Of a stretch of 64,000 nt of DNA, positions 51,694 through 60,342 are shown piece by piece. Every line of letters begins with the position of its first letter. Positions within the stretch are counted from its first letter, which is position 1. The notes beneath the pieces were generated by a model that searched no databases, was not told the origin of the DNA, and saw only the letters and a program-made list of their open reading frames with translations. This DNA comes from G965267185 sp965267185 (lineage in GTDB: Bacteria > Pseudomonadota > Alphaproteobacteria > UBA6615): positions 4,092,001 through 4,156,000 of the forward strand of contig OZ253937.1 of assembly GCA_965267185.1 (NCBI GenBank). The letters are read 5' to 3'. Both the position numbers and the translations under genes were made by a program.

Positions 51694-52605
51694 CTACGCG
51701 ATAACGCCGACGTCTTTTTCCGGTACGGCCGCACGAACAATTGCGGCGAGCCGGGCGAGCAGTTCGGTGCGCGGAAAAGTGCTGCGGTAAACCAGGCGCA
51801 CGATACGTCCCGCTGCGCCCGAGGCCTCACGGCGCGTCACGATGGCGCCGCGCGCCCAGCCGTCGCGGGGCCGCGACAGCGCCGGCACCAGGGTCACACC
51901 GTCGCCGGCCGCGACTAGTGCGAGCAAGGTTTCTAGACTGGTCTCCCGTGTGTTGGCGTTGGTGGCGCCGGTGGCCGTGTGGCAAACGTCGAGCACCTGA
52001 TCGCGCAGGCAGTGGCCGTCGGTGAGGAGGAGCAGTTCCTCAGCCGGCAGGTCGTCGAGATCGACTGTCTTACGCCGGGCGAGAGCGTGCTTCTCGGGAA
52101 GCGCGATCCAGAACGGTTCGTCGTAGAGGATAATCTCCTGTAAGTTGGAATCGCCCGGTGCGGTGGCGAGGATCGCGCCGTCCAGGTCGCCGTTCAGCAG
52201 GGCGTCTTCGAGGTCGCTGGTGAAGCCCTCGGTCAGCGTCAGCGAGAGGTTCGGCAGTTCGTTGCGGATCGCCGACAGGATGAGCGGCGACAGATAGGGG
52301 CCGATGGTCGCGATCATGCCCAGCCGGAACTCCCCGGAGAGCGGATCGCGGGCAGACTGTGCGGTGGCAATAATCTCGTGCGATAGGGTGATGAGCTGCC
52401 GCGCCTGGGCGGCGATCTTCTCGCCGACCGGGGTGACTTGAACGGAGCGGTTGGTACGCTCGAACAGGGCGACGCCGAGATAGTCCTCGAGCTTGCGAAT
52501 TTGGCCGCTCAGCGCCGGTTGGCTGACGTTGCAGATCTCGGCGGCGCGGCCGAAATGTTTTTCGTCGGCGACGGCGACGACATATTCGAGATCTCTGATA
52601 TTCAT
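51694..52605 (-). CDS. oxyR: LysR-family hydrogen peroxide sensor OxyR
   Basis: 303 residues. The N-terminal HTH begins MNIRDLEYVVAVADEKHFGR, with SQPALSGQIRKLEDYLG. The two redox cysteines are in DGHCLRDQVLDVCHTA with exactly eight residues between them, as in OxyR Cys199/Cys208. On oxidation a disulfide switches DNA binding. It is divergent from a catalase gene, a classic OxyR target. The identity is well supported by the cysteines and context. Confidence 0.93.
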   Translation of the reverse strand: MNIRDLEYVVAVADEKHFGRAAEICNVSQPALSGQIRKLEDYLGVALFERTNRSVQVTPVGEKIAAQARQLITLSHEIIATAQSARDPLSGEFRLGMIATIGPYLSPLILSAIRNELPNLSLTLTEGFTSDLEDALLNGDLDGAILATAPGDSNLQEIILYDEPFWIALPEKHALARRKTVDLDDLPAEELLLLTDGHCLRDQVLDVCHTATGATNANTRETSLETLLALVAAGDGVTLVPALSRPRDGWARGAIVTRREASGAAGRIVRLVYRSTFPRTELLARLAAIVRAAVPEKDVGVIA

Positions 52606-52740
52606 CGGCTGAGCTTACCGGTCTTATCCTATAATAGGCAATACATATTATTTCCATAATAACAATCGATTGTACCGATGAATCGATCGTCGCTACCTTA
52701 ACGACGTTGAGGCCCCTTATTGAGCAGCGAGATCAAAACC
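52606..52740. promoter_or_regulatory. Divergent oxyR/catalase promoter with three palindromes
   Basis: Within 135 AT-rich bases are CCTATAATAGG (52628-52638), TTATT-TCCAT-AATAA (52648-52662) and a perfect 12-base palindrome ACAATCGATTGT (52662-52673). An OxyR tetramer covers about 45 bases, close to the span of these elements, so they are candidates for its site. The match to the enterobacterial ATAG/CTAT consensus is only partial. Confidence 0.55.
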
Positions 52741-54177
52741 ATGAGCAAATGTCCCGTTATGACCGCCGCGAACGGCAGTCCCATCCCCGATAACCAGAAC
52801 AGCCTGACCGCCGGGCCGCGCGGCCCGTTGCTGGCGCAAGACTGGCAGCTATTCGAGAAGCACGCCCATTTCAACCGCGAGCGTATCCCCGAGCGGGTGG
52901 TCCACGCGAAGGGATCGGGCGCCTACGGCAAACTGACGATCACCGGAGATATCACCCCGTACACCAAGGCGAAGGTGTTCGAGGTCGGCAAAGAGACCGA
53001 GTGCTTCCTGCGCTTCTCCACCGTGGCGGGCGAGAAGGGCGCGGCGGATGCCGAGCGCGATGTGCGCGGCTTCGCGGTGAAGTTTTATACCGAAGAAGGC
53101 AATTGGGACGTTGTCGGCAACAACACGCCGGTGTTCTTCGTCCGTGATCCCTACAAGTTCATGGACTTCATCCATAGCCAGAAGCGCGATCCCAAAACCA
53201 ATTTGCGCGACGGCACGATGCAGTGGGATTTCTGGTCGCACGCGCCGGAAGCGCTGCACCAGATCACCATCCTGATGTCGGACCGCGGTCAGCCGGCGAC
53301 CTACCGCCATATGAACGGCTACGGCTCGCACACCTACAGTTTGATCAACGCCGCGGGCGAGCGGTTTTGGGTGAAGTTCCACTTCAAGACCGAGCAGGGC
53401 CACAAGACCAACACCAATGCGCAGGTCGCCGAGATCGTCGGCAGCGACCGCGAGAGCCATCAGCGCGATCTCTACGAAGCCATCGAGGCCGGCGATTTTC
53501 CTAAGTGGAAGCTGAAGGTGCAGATCATGCCGGAGGCCGATGCCGACAAGCTGGCCTACGATCCATTCGACCTGACCAAGGTGTGGCCGCACGCCGACTA
53601 TCCGCTGATCGAGGTCGGCACGATGGAACTCAACCGCAACCCGGAAAACTACTTCGCCGAGGTGGAGCAGGCTGCTTTCACGCCGGCCAATGTGGTGCCG
53701 GGCATCGGCCACAGCCCCGACAAGATGTTGCAGATGCGTATTGTCTCCTATGGTGATGCGCAGCGCTACCGGGTGGGCGCCAACCACCAGCATCTGCCGG
53801 TGAACGCGGCGCGCTGCCCGGTGCACACCTATCAGCGCGATGGCGCTATGCGTTTCGACGGCAATGGCGGCGGTGCGGTGAACTACGAGCCCAACAGCTT
53901 CGGTGGACCGGTCGAGGATCTATCGGCCAAGGAACCGCCGCTGCCCATCGACGGCGATGCCGACCGCTATAACCACCGCGACGGCAACGACGACTTCACC
54001 CAGGCGGGCAACCTGTTCCGGCTCATGCCCGCAGACGAACAGGAGCGGCTGATGGATACCATCGCCGGCGCCATGGAAGGTGTACCGGCGGACATCGTGG
54101 AACGGCAGCTCGGTTATTTCCGCGAAGCCGACGCCGCGTACGGTGCGGGCATCGCCAAACGGTTGGGTCTGGAGTGA
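52741..54177 (+). CDS. katA: Monofunctional haem catalase
   Basis: 478 residues from the ATG at 52741 (an in-frame TTG lies at 52720). Clade 3 small-subunit catalase: NQNSLTAGPRGPLLAQDW at the start, catalytic His in RVVHAKGSGAYG, Asn in VGNNTPVFFVRD, and the haem-ligand Tyr in RIVSYGDAQRYRVG. It splits hydrogen peroxide to water and oxygen in the cytosol. Divergent from oxyR, so peroxide induction is expected. A terminator follows at 54211. Confidence 0.95.
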   Translation: MSKCPVMTAANGSPIPDNQNSLTAGPRGPLLAQDWQLFEKHAHFNRERIPERVVHAKGSGAYGKLTITGDITPYTKAKVFEVGKETECFLRFSTVAGEKGAADAERDVRGFAVKFYTEEGNWDVVGNNTPVFFVRDPYKFMDFIHSQKRDPKTNLRDGTMQWDFWSHAPEALHQITILMSDRGQPATYRHMNGYGSHTYSLINAAGERFWVKFHFKTEQGHKTNTNAQVAEIVGSDRESHQRDLYEAIEAGDFPKWKLKVQIMPEADADKLAYDPFDLTKVWPHADYPLIEVGTMELNRNPENYFAEVEQAAFTPANVVPGIGHSPDKMLQMRIVSYGDAQRYRVGANHQHLPVNAARCPVHTYQRDGAMRFDGNGGGAVNYEPNSFGGPVEDLSAKEPPLPIDGDADRYNHRDGNDDFTQAGNLFRLMPADEQERLMDTIAGAMEGVPADIVERQLGYFREADAAYGAGIAKRLGLE

Positions 54178-54210
54178 TCGCACCCCTTTACTTTTAACTG
54201 GCAAAGAGCA

Positions 54211-54238
54211 AACCGGGGCCCCGTTGGGCTCCGGTTTT
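54211..54238 (+). terminator. Rho-independent terminator after catalase
   Basis: AACCGGGGCCC (54211-54221) pairs with GGGCTCCGGTT (54226-54236) with one mismatch around a 4-base loop, and the run TTTT closes it, 33 bases after the catalase stop. It lies between convergent genes. Confidence 0.72.
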
Positions 54239-54249
54239 GCGTTGCCGGT

Positions 54250-55208
54250 TTAGCCGCGCTGCATCTTGCGCCATTGCGAGGGTGAAACCCCGTAGGTGCG
54301 TTTGAAGGCGCGGCTGAATGCGGCTTCGGACCCATAGCCGGTCTTGGTGGCGATGTTGATCAGGGTGGCGTTGCCTGCGGTGAGGTCGCCCGCCGCCAGC
54401 CGCATCCGGTGTTGCGTCAAATATTCCGCCGGGGCGCAGCCGAGATGCGGACGAACTTCTCGGTCAACGTGGTTCGCGAAGCGCCGGCCTCTCGGCCGAG
54501 CTCCTCGACCGTCCAAGGCTGTTCCGGGTGGCGGTGGATCAGCGCAACCGCCTTGCTGAGGACGCGGTCGCGCAAGGTTTCGAGCCAGCCGCCGGAGTCG
54601 CCGGGCAGTGTCTCTACATAAGAGCGCACCGCCTCGACGAATAGCATTTCGGAAATCCGCGCCAGCATGGCATCGGACCCGAGGTCGCCATTGGCGAGTT
54701 CGCCGGCGGCGAACTCCAACGAGGCGCGGACCAGATCGCCCGCCCGCGCCGCCGAAGCGTCGTAGCGGATCAAAGACGGCAGGGCGGCGAACAAAGGGTC
54801 GCTGGTGAGGCCTTGTCCGCCGAGGAAGCCGCAGACGATGCGGGTTTTCTCGCCATCACCGCCATGCTCAATGACCATCAGCTCGCCGGGACCGGGAATG
54901 CTTGTCACGTCGAGCGTCGAGATCGCCTTTGCCGGTTCGTAGCCGGTGAGGTTGTGCTGGTCGTTGCGGGGAAAAATGACTGCCTGTCCCGGCGAAAAGG
55001 TCTCCCGCGCCTGATCATCCATCTCGACGTTCAAGCGCCCTTCGATGACGTAGTGGTAGAGCACCAGATGATCGGTCGGGCCGAGCAGGCCGGTGCAGTC
55101 GCTCGCTTCGAGCATAGAGGTCAGGCACCACGGCTCGGAAAATTCGGCGCGCAGGAAAACGCCGCCGGTAAGGCGTGCGGAGCGCAAAATTTCCGATAGG
55201 GCGTCCAT
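54250..55208 (-). pseudogene. AraC-family transcriptional regulator, frameshifted
   Basis: From the ATG at 55208, about 250 residues form an AraC-type cupin-like sensor domain (HLVLYHYVIEGRLNVEM, FPRNDQHNLTG) and the first HTH helix (WTVEELGREAGASRTTLTEKFV). The frame then breaks near 54448 and stops after RISAAPRRNI. The rest of the AraC HTH continues in another frame to 54250: LGCAPAEYLTQHRMRLAA and IATKTGYGSEAAFSRAFKR, then GVSPSQWRKMQRG. Adding one base in the Arg codon after TEKFV restores a full-length protein. It is either a recent pseudogene or a sequencing or assembly error. The break lies inside the DNA-binding domain, so a truncated product should not bind normally. Confidence 0.88.
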
Positions 55209-55390
55209 AACGCACCATTTCGGCTATTTCGGTCACTCGATCAAGTCGAACGGCGGTTTGATCATTCGATGTCGCGCCGCCCGCCATTATCTCCAGTCCT
55301 ATCCGCTGGCGGCAGCACTTTCCGCGCAGCAGGGCAGCACAGAGACGATACAGCGTGCATGTATCGCGTTGCGTGTCACAGGAGAAAAAG

Positions 55391-56287
55391 ATGCTTAAAA
55401 CTGCAGATGGCATACCGTATTTCGACGCAAAATCCAGCCCGCCTACGGGCGAAGTCAATGACGGGGAAACAACCGCTAATCCGGTTTGGATGAAGGCCGC
55501 CGTCACCTACAACGCGGCGGCGGACCATTTCGACGACGCGCCGCTCGGCTTTTGGGAGCGGCACGGCCGGCGCGCCGTGGAGTTAGCCAGCCTTCAACCT
55601 AGCGACCGGGTGCTCGATGTGGGTTGCGGCACCGGCGCTTCGGCCTTGCCTGCCGCCGAGCAGGTGGCGCCGATGGGCGAAGTGATCGGTATCGACGTCG
55701 CCGCCGCGATGCTGGGATGCGCCCGCGACAAGGCAGCAGCTCAAGGGCTCGACAATGTGACGTTCCGTCTCGCCGATATGTCGGAGCCTGGCGAGCTCGA
55801 GCAGAGCTTCGACGCGGTGATCAGCGTATTTTCCGTCTTCTTCGTATCCGATATGGAGCGTCAGACGGCGACGCTGTGGCGGATGCTGCGGCCGGGCGGT
55901 CGGCTCGTGGTGACGGTGTGGGGGCAGCGTGCCTTCGAGCCCGGCGCGTCGATTTTTGGCGAAGAAGTCCGGCGGGTGCGCCCCGACATGCCGACGGCGC
56001 CCCGCCCGTGGGAGCGTCTCACCGTGCCGGACGGATTGCGCACTTTGTTCGCCGACAGCGGTGTCCCCGAGCCCGATATCTACCCTGCGCCCGACCGTCA
56101 GCCGCTGGCCAGCCCGGCCGACTGGTGGACGATTGCGCTGGGCTCCGGCTTCCGCTGGGAGATCGAGCAACTCAACACCGCGGAACGGCAGACGGTGAAA
56201 ACTCGGGTCATTCAGCGGCTTGTCGAGAAGGGCGACGACGCCGTTGTCGCCAACGCCCTTCACGCCGTTGCGCGAAAACCGGCCTGA
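55391..56287 (+). CDS. Class I SAM-dependent methyltransferase
   Basis: 298 residues from the ATG at 55391 with AGGAG upstream. Motif I is VLDVGCGTGASALPAAE (near residue 78), motif II/III includes VTFRLADMSEPGELE, and MLRPGGRLVVTVWG follows. The substrate is unknown; the layout resembles small-molecule methyltransferases of the Methyltransf_11/25 type. It is divergent from the frameshifted AraC gene. A perfect 11-bp hairpin follows its stop. Confidence 0.88.
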   Translation: MLKTADGIPYFDAKSSPPTGEVNDGETTANPVWMKAAVTYNAAADHFDDAPLGFWERHGRRAVELASLQPSDRVLDVGCGTGASALPAAEQVAPMGEVIGIDVAAAMLGCARDKAAAQGLDNVTFRLADMSEPGELEQSFDAVISVFSVFFVSDMERQTATLWRMLRPGGRLVVTVWGQRAFEPGASIFGEEVRRVRPDMPTAPRPWERLTVPDGLRTLFADSGVPEPDIYPAPDRQPLASPADWWTIALGSGFRWEIEQLNTAERQTVKTRVIQRLVEKGDDAVVANALHAVARKPA

Positions 56288-56295
56288 CCGGGACT

Positions 56296-56321
56296 CCGCC
56301 CGGCCGATTGCGGCCGGGCGG
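56296..56321 (+). terminator. Strong hairpin after the methyltransferase gene, without a T-run
   Basis: CCGCCCGGCCG (56296-56306) and CGGCCGGGCGG (56311-56321) form a perfect 11-bp stem with an ATTG loop nine bases after the stop. No T-tract follows, so it may stabilise the message or work as an L-shaped terminator rather than a standard intrinsic terminator. Confidence 0.55.
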
Positions 56322-56493
56322 GGCGAACTTGGCGAACTCGGAAAAGCCAAACCTTTCGGTCGCGTGGACTCATGCAGGCGCGGTATATACATTCGTATGT
56401 GGTGCTGTGAGCAGCGCCGGTCCCCCAGGTGTTGAGGCAAGGGGGTTCGAAAGTTTCCCAGGAAGGGCTGAGATCGCGTTTGTGGGGGAGCCG

Positions 56494-58290
56494 ATGGGCC
56501 GGTCCAAAGAATTTCGTTTGGTTTTGATCAAGCCGTCGCACTATGACCGCGACGGCTACGTGATTCAGTGGATGCGCTCGGCCATTCCGTCGAACACGCT
56601 GGCCACCTTGAACGGGCTGGCGACCGACTGCGCCGCGCGCGAGGTTCTCGGACCCGATGTCGATATCGTCGTCGACTCCTACGACGAGACAAACTCCCGC
56701 ATCCGCTTGAAAAAGATCATTCGCGACATCGAGCGCGCCGATGCCGGCATGGTGGGTTTCGTCGGCGTTCAGAGCAACCAGTTCCCCCACGCCATGGACC
56801 TGGCGCGCCCGTTGCGTGCCGCTGGTGTCCAGGTCGTCATCGGCGGCTTTCATGTGAGCGGCTGTATTTCGATGCTGGACACGTTGCCGGCCGATATTCA
56901 AGAGGCGGTCGATCTGGGGATCACGATTTACGCCGGCGAGGCCGAAGGCCGGCTCGACGAAGTGTTCAAAGATGCGTGGCGCGGCGAGCTGAAACCGATC
57001 TACAACAAGATGGACGACCTCCCCGGCCTGGAGGAGGCGACGGTTCCCATGTTGCCGTCTGACGTGATCAACCGCACGGCGGGCTCGCACACGAGCTTCG
57101 ACGCCGGACGCGGCTGCCCGTTCCAGTGCAGCTTTTGCACCATCATCAATGTCCAGGGGCGCAAGTCGCGCTACCGGACGGCCGACGATGTGGAACGCAT
57201 TCTGCGGTTCAACCTGGAGCAGGGCGTCAGCCGGTTTTTCATCACCGACGACAACTTCGCGCGCAACAAAAACTGGGAAGATATCTTCGACCGCATCATC
57301 GAGCTACGCGAGGAAGAAGGGCTGGATATGCGGTTCGTTATCCAGGTCGACACCCTGTGCCACAAGACGCCGGGCTTCATCGAGAAGGCGGGCCGGGCCG
57401 GGTGCACCCGCGTTTTTATCGGCATGGAGAGCATCAACCCGGACAATCTGACCGCCGCAAACAAGAAGCAAAACAAGATCACCGAGTATCGCAAGATGCT
57501 CCAGAAGTGGAAGGAAGTGGGGACCACGACCTATTGCGGCTATATTCTGGGCTTTCCCACCGATACGCCCGAACGCATCCTCCGCGACATCGAAATTATC
57601 AAAGAAGAGCTGCCGGTCGACCTGCTGGAGTTCTTCTGTCTGACGCCGCTGCCGGGATCCGAAGATCACAAGAACCTGCACCAGCAGGGGATCTGGATGG
57701 ATCCCGACATGAATAAGTACGATCTGGAGCATGTGACAGCGAACCACCCGCTCATGAGCAAGCAGGAGTGGGAAGATATCTACGATCAAGCCTGGGAGGC
57801 CTATTACACGCCCGACCATATCGAGCGCGTGATGCGCCGGGCGGCGGCGCGGGACATGAGCGTCGGCAAAATACTGTTCCTGGTGCTGTGGTTCTATGGC
57901 TGCAAAACGTTAGAGGGTATCCACCCGCTCGAGGGTGGTTTCCTGCGCCGCAAATACCGCCGGGACCGCCGGCCGGGATTGCCTATTGAGAGCCCGTTCG
58001 TTTTCTATCCGAAATACCTGATGCATTTGGCGCGCACCCACGTGGCTATGTTCAAGCTGTGGTGGCGGTACAATCAGGTCCGCAAGCGCATTAAGGCCGA
58101 TCCTAAGCGCCGCGAATACACCGACCTGGCGCTGACCCCCGTGACCGACGACGAGCTCGACGAACTCGATCTGTTTATCTCCTCGGCATCGGCTAAGGAA
58201 GCCGTGGATAAGTCGCGCAAGTTCGAAGAGCAGCGTCAGGCTTTCGAGGAAAAGAAGCAGCAGAAAGCGCCTAACGTCGCGGCCGAATAG
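56494..58290 (+). CDS. B12-binding radical SAM protein
   Basis: 598 residues from the ATG at 56494, preceded by GGGGGAG; an open frame continues upstream through the methyltransferase but in a shadow frame. The N-terminal 150 residues resemble a cobalamin-binding domain (MVGFVGVQSNQFPHAMDLAR; VVIGGFHVSG). The [4Fe-4S] cluster Cys are in GRGCPFQCSFCTIIN (Cys-x3-Cys-x2-Cys, near residue 210). Further radical SAM segments are GVSRFFITDDNFARN and CGYILGFPTDTPERIL. The C-terminal 130 residues are basic with membrane-leaning patches and end in a charged coil. It may be a methyltransferase or ring-forming enzyme; the substrate is unknown. Confidence 0.9.
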   Translation: MGRSKEFRLVLIKPSHYDRDGYVIQWMRSAIPSNTLATLNGLATDCAAREVLGPDVDIVVDSYDETNSRIRLKKIIRDIERADAGMVGFVGVQSNQFPHAMDLARPLRAAGVQVVIGGFHVSGCISMLDTLPADIQEAVDLGITIYAGEAEGRLDEVFKDAWRGELKPIYNKMDDLPGLEEATVPMLPSDVINRTAGSHTSFDAGRGCPFQCSFCTIINVQGRKSRYRTADDVERILRFNLEQGVSRFFITDDNFARNKNWEDIFDRIIELREEEGLDMRFVIQVDTLCHKTPGFIEKAGRAGCTRVFIGMESINPDNLTAANKKQNKITEYRKMLQKWKEVGTTTYCGYILGFPTDTPERILRDIEIIKEELPVDLLEFFCLTPLPGSEDHKNLHQQGIWMDPDMNKYDLEHVTANHPLMSKQEWEDIYDQAWEAYYTPDHIERVMRRAAARDMSVGKILFLVLWFYGCKTLEGIHPLEGGFLRRKYRRDRRPGLPIESPFVFYPKYLMHLARTHVAMFKLWWRYNQVRKRIKADPKRREYTDLALTPVTDDELDELDLFISSASAKEAVDKSRKFEEQRQAFEEKKQQKAPNVAAE

Positions 58291-58326
58291 CGCGGCGCGC
58301 CGTTGCCCGTGGGGCTTAGTCTGGCC

Positions 58327-58806
58327 TTAAGCGTTCGAGAATAGCTCGCTCAACACGCCCATCGCGGCGTTCCAGCCGCCACCGAAGCGCATACGCGTCT
58401 CGTCATCCTGCACCGCGGAGTGCACCAGGCGGAGGTCGGTGCCGTCGCCGTTCGCGGTGAACGTCACCTCCACTTGCGAGGGCGGGGTGGCGTCGCGCAC
58501 GTTGTTGGCGTGGACCACCACATGCGACCATGTGAAGACCAGGCGCCGGTCGGGGTCGATCGCAACGTATTCGCCCTCGAAGCCCATGGATTTTTGGTCG
58601 TCGCGCGACATCACGAACTGCCAGGCGCCGCCGGGCCGCAGATCGATGTGCGCCGAGTAGAGCGAGTTGGGGGAATGGCCGAACCATTTCATCACCTCGT
58701 CGGCCACGGTCCACGCCTCGAACACCCGCGCCGGGGTGGCGGCGAAATAACCCTCGATGATGATGGGGTCTTCACCGGGCGCTGTTTTCACGAACGCCAG
58801 TGTCAT
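58327..58806 (-). CDS. SRPBCC-family (AHSA1-like) protein
   Basis: 159 residues with the START/Bet v 1-like layout: IIEGYFAATPARVFEAWTVA, DLRPGGAWQFVM, GEYVAIDPDRRLVFTW and an end helix with GGGWNAAMGVLSELF. Such proteins are often encoded with ArsR regulators, as here, where the start overlaps the arsR stop by 4 bases. It probably binds a hydrophobic ligand. Confidence 0.9.
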   Translation of the reverse strand: MTLAFVKTAPGEDPIIIEGYFAATPARVFEAWTVADEVMKWFGHSPNSLYSAHIDLRPGGAWQFVMSRDDQKSMGFEGEYVAIDPDRRLVFTWSHVVVHANNVRDATPPSQVEVTFTANGDGTDLRLVHSAVQDDETRMRFGGGWNAAMGVLSELFSNA

Positions 58807-59120
58807 TTCGTCTCTCCGACAAGATGCTGCGCCAGATTATCGAACTGACGGGTCCAGAAGGACTGATAGTCGGCGAGCCAGTCGAACGCTTCTTTCATGA
58901 CGCCCGCGTTGAGCCGGCAATGGCGGCTGCGGCCGCGCTTTTCCACCACTAGCAAACCGGCGTCGCTGAGCACCCGTACATGCTTGGAGACGGCGGTTTG
59001 CGACATGTCGAAAGGCGCGGCGAGGTCCGACAGCCGGGCCTCGCCCTGCATGAGCCGCGCCAGGATGGCGCGTCGGGTCTCATCGCTCAGAGCGGCGAAG
59101 GTCGCGTCGAGTTTTGCCAT
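58803..59120 (-). CDS. ArsR-family transcriptional repressor
   Basis: 105 residues. The winged HTH reads ALSDETRRAILARLMQ, LSDLAAPFDMSQTAVSKHVR and VLSDAGLLVVEKRGRSRHCRL. No metal-binding Cys pair (ELCVCDL type) is present, so it is not a metal sensor of the classic kind; it belongs to the SRPBCC-linked group. Duplicated palindromes AACCAACTGGTT/AACCAAGTAGTT in front of the gene are its likely operators. Confidence 0.92.
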   Translation of the reverse strand: MAKLDATFAALSDETRRAILARLMQGEARLSDLAAPFDMSQTAVSKHVRVLSDAGLLVVEKRGRSRHCRLNAGVMKEAFDWLADYQSFWTRQFDNLAQHLVGETK

Positions 59121-59139
59121 CTGCTTTCCAAATTTACTG

Positions 59140-59189
59140 AACCAAGTAGTTGACTATATAGCAGAGTCGTAATACTAAACCAACTGGTT
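59140..59189. promoter_or_regulatory. Duplicated ArsR operator in a divergent promoter
   Basis: AACCAAGTAGTT (59140-59151) and AACCAACTGGTT (59178-59189) are two copies of one site, 38 bases apart; the second is a perfect palindrome. Larger arms ACTGAACCA (59136-59144) and TGGTTCAGT (59185-59193) mirror each other across the pair. It lies between arsR (minus) and the gene at 59227 (plus), so the ArsR protein probably represses both. Confidence 0.7.
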
Positions 59190-59226
59190 CAGTGATAACG
59201 CTGTCGGCTGATAGCAAGGGGCGACC

Positions 59227-59526
59227 ATGAAACACATACTCGTACGCTACAAAACCAAACCCGACCGGGCCGATGAAAACCAGCGCTTGATCGAGGCGGT
59301 TTTCGAACAGCTGCGGGCCAATCCGTTGGAGGGCGTTCATTATACGGCGCTGCGGTTCGGCGACGGTACGTTCGTTCATCTTGCCGCCGTCGAGGACGGC
59401 GCCGAGGGGCTGCCATCTCTAGATGCCTTCAAGGCGTTTCAGGCCGACATCAAAGACCGGTGTATCGAGCCGCCCCAGCCCGGTGAAGCGACGGTCGTCG
59501 GAAACTACCGTATGCTCGCGGAATAA
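59227..59526 (+). CDS. Small hypothetical protein, dimeric alpha-beta-barrel-like
   Basis: 99 residues. KHILVRYKTKPDRADENQRL and TALRFGDGTFVHLAAVED suggest a ferredoxin-like beta-alpha-beta strand order as in antibiotic-biosynthesis-monooxygenase-like small proteins, though no motif settles it. It is divergent from arsR and faces the duplicated operator, and it lies 50 bases ahead of a GST gene, so the two may form a repressed operon. Confidence 0.68.
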   Translation: MKHILVRYKTKPDRADENQRLIEAVFEQLRANPLEGVHYTALRFGDGTFVHLAAVEDGAEGLPSLDAFKAFQADIKDRCIEPPQPGEATVVGNYRMLAE

Positions 59527-59576
59527 TCGCTGCCCGCGCAGCTTGAAGTCACGGAAAATCCAGTCAGGAACGCAAA

Positions 59577-60221
59577 ATGACAACGCTTTACGAATTTCCC
59601 CCGACGCGCTCGCAACGGGCGAGATGGGCTCTCGAAGAGTTGGGCGTCGATTATGAGAGCCATACGGTCAAAATGATGGCGGGCGAGCAGAACTCCGAAG
59701 CCTACCGGGCGATTCATCCGCTGGGCGTCGTCCCAGCCCTGAAAACCGATAGCTATGCGATGATCGAGTCGGTCGCGATCGTGCTGCAACTGATCGACGA
59801 ACATCCTGAGAAAAACCTGGCACCGGCGCCGGGAACGACCGAGCGTGCCGCCTATTACCAATGGAGCGTGTTTGCCTGCGCGGAGCTGGACCCCGCGGTC
59901 ATGATGTATTTCGACAACGCGCTGCGTCCACTCGAAGCCATGCGCCCGCCGGGGCGCCAGCACGATGCCACGTTCGCCGAATATGGCCGTCAAGAATTCG
60001 CCGTCCGCGCCGACGCCCTATCGCAGGCGCTCGATGGCAGCGACTATCTGCTGGGTACCAAATTCACCGGCGCGGATATTTGTGTCGGCCATAGTTGCTT
60101 CATGGCCGCGCATGTGGATCTGCCGATCGGCGACTATCCGGCGGTCGAAGCGTATTACGAGCGCTTGCAGGAGCGGCCAGCCTACCAACGGGCCTATAGC
60201 GTCGCGTTCTATCCTCAATAA
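59577..60221 (+). CDS. Glutathione S-transferase family protein
   Basis: 214 residues. The N-terminal thioredoxin-like domain has LYEFPPTRSQRARWALEELG with the catalytic Ser position, the cis-Pro in LGVVPALKTD and the acidic glutathione-binding MIESVAIVLQLID. The C-terminal helical domain follows with FTGADICVGHSCFMAA. It conjugates glutathione to an electrophile or acts as a reductase. Likely under the same ArsR control as the gene at 59227. Confidence 0.92.
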   Translation: MTTLYEFPPTRSQRARWALEELGVDYESHTVKMMAGEQNSEAYRAIHPLGVVPALKTDSYAMIESVAIVLQLIDEHPEKNLAPAPGTTERAAYYQWSVFACAELDPAVMMYFDNALRPLEAMRPPGRQHDATFAEYGRQEFAVRADALSQALDGSDYLLGTKFTGADICVGHSCFMAAHVDLPIGDYPAVEAYYERLQERPAYQRAYSVAFYPQ

Positions 60222-60342
60222 GCCGCCACGAGGCGCGGGCCGTTCAAAATATCGGCACTAGGGCTTCCTCGGCCCCGGTCAGCGTTGCGGCTATCGCGCC
60301 CAGTTCCTACTATTGTCGGCAATGGGGAAGGGGATGTTCGGA

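Noticed and set aside
55624..56493. Upstream extension of the radical SAM gene in frame with the methyltransferase shadow
   Set aside because: The extension is Arg-rich and overlaps the methyltransferase gene in another frame. The ATG at 56494 has a ribosome site and starts a family-like sequence.
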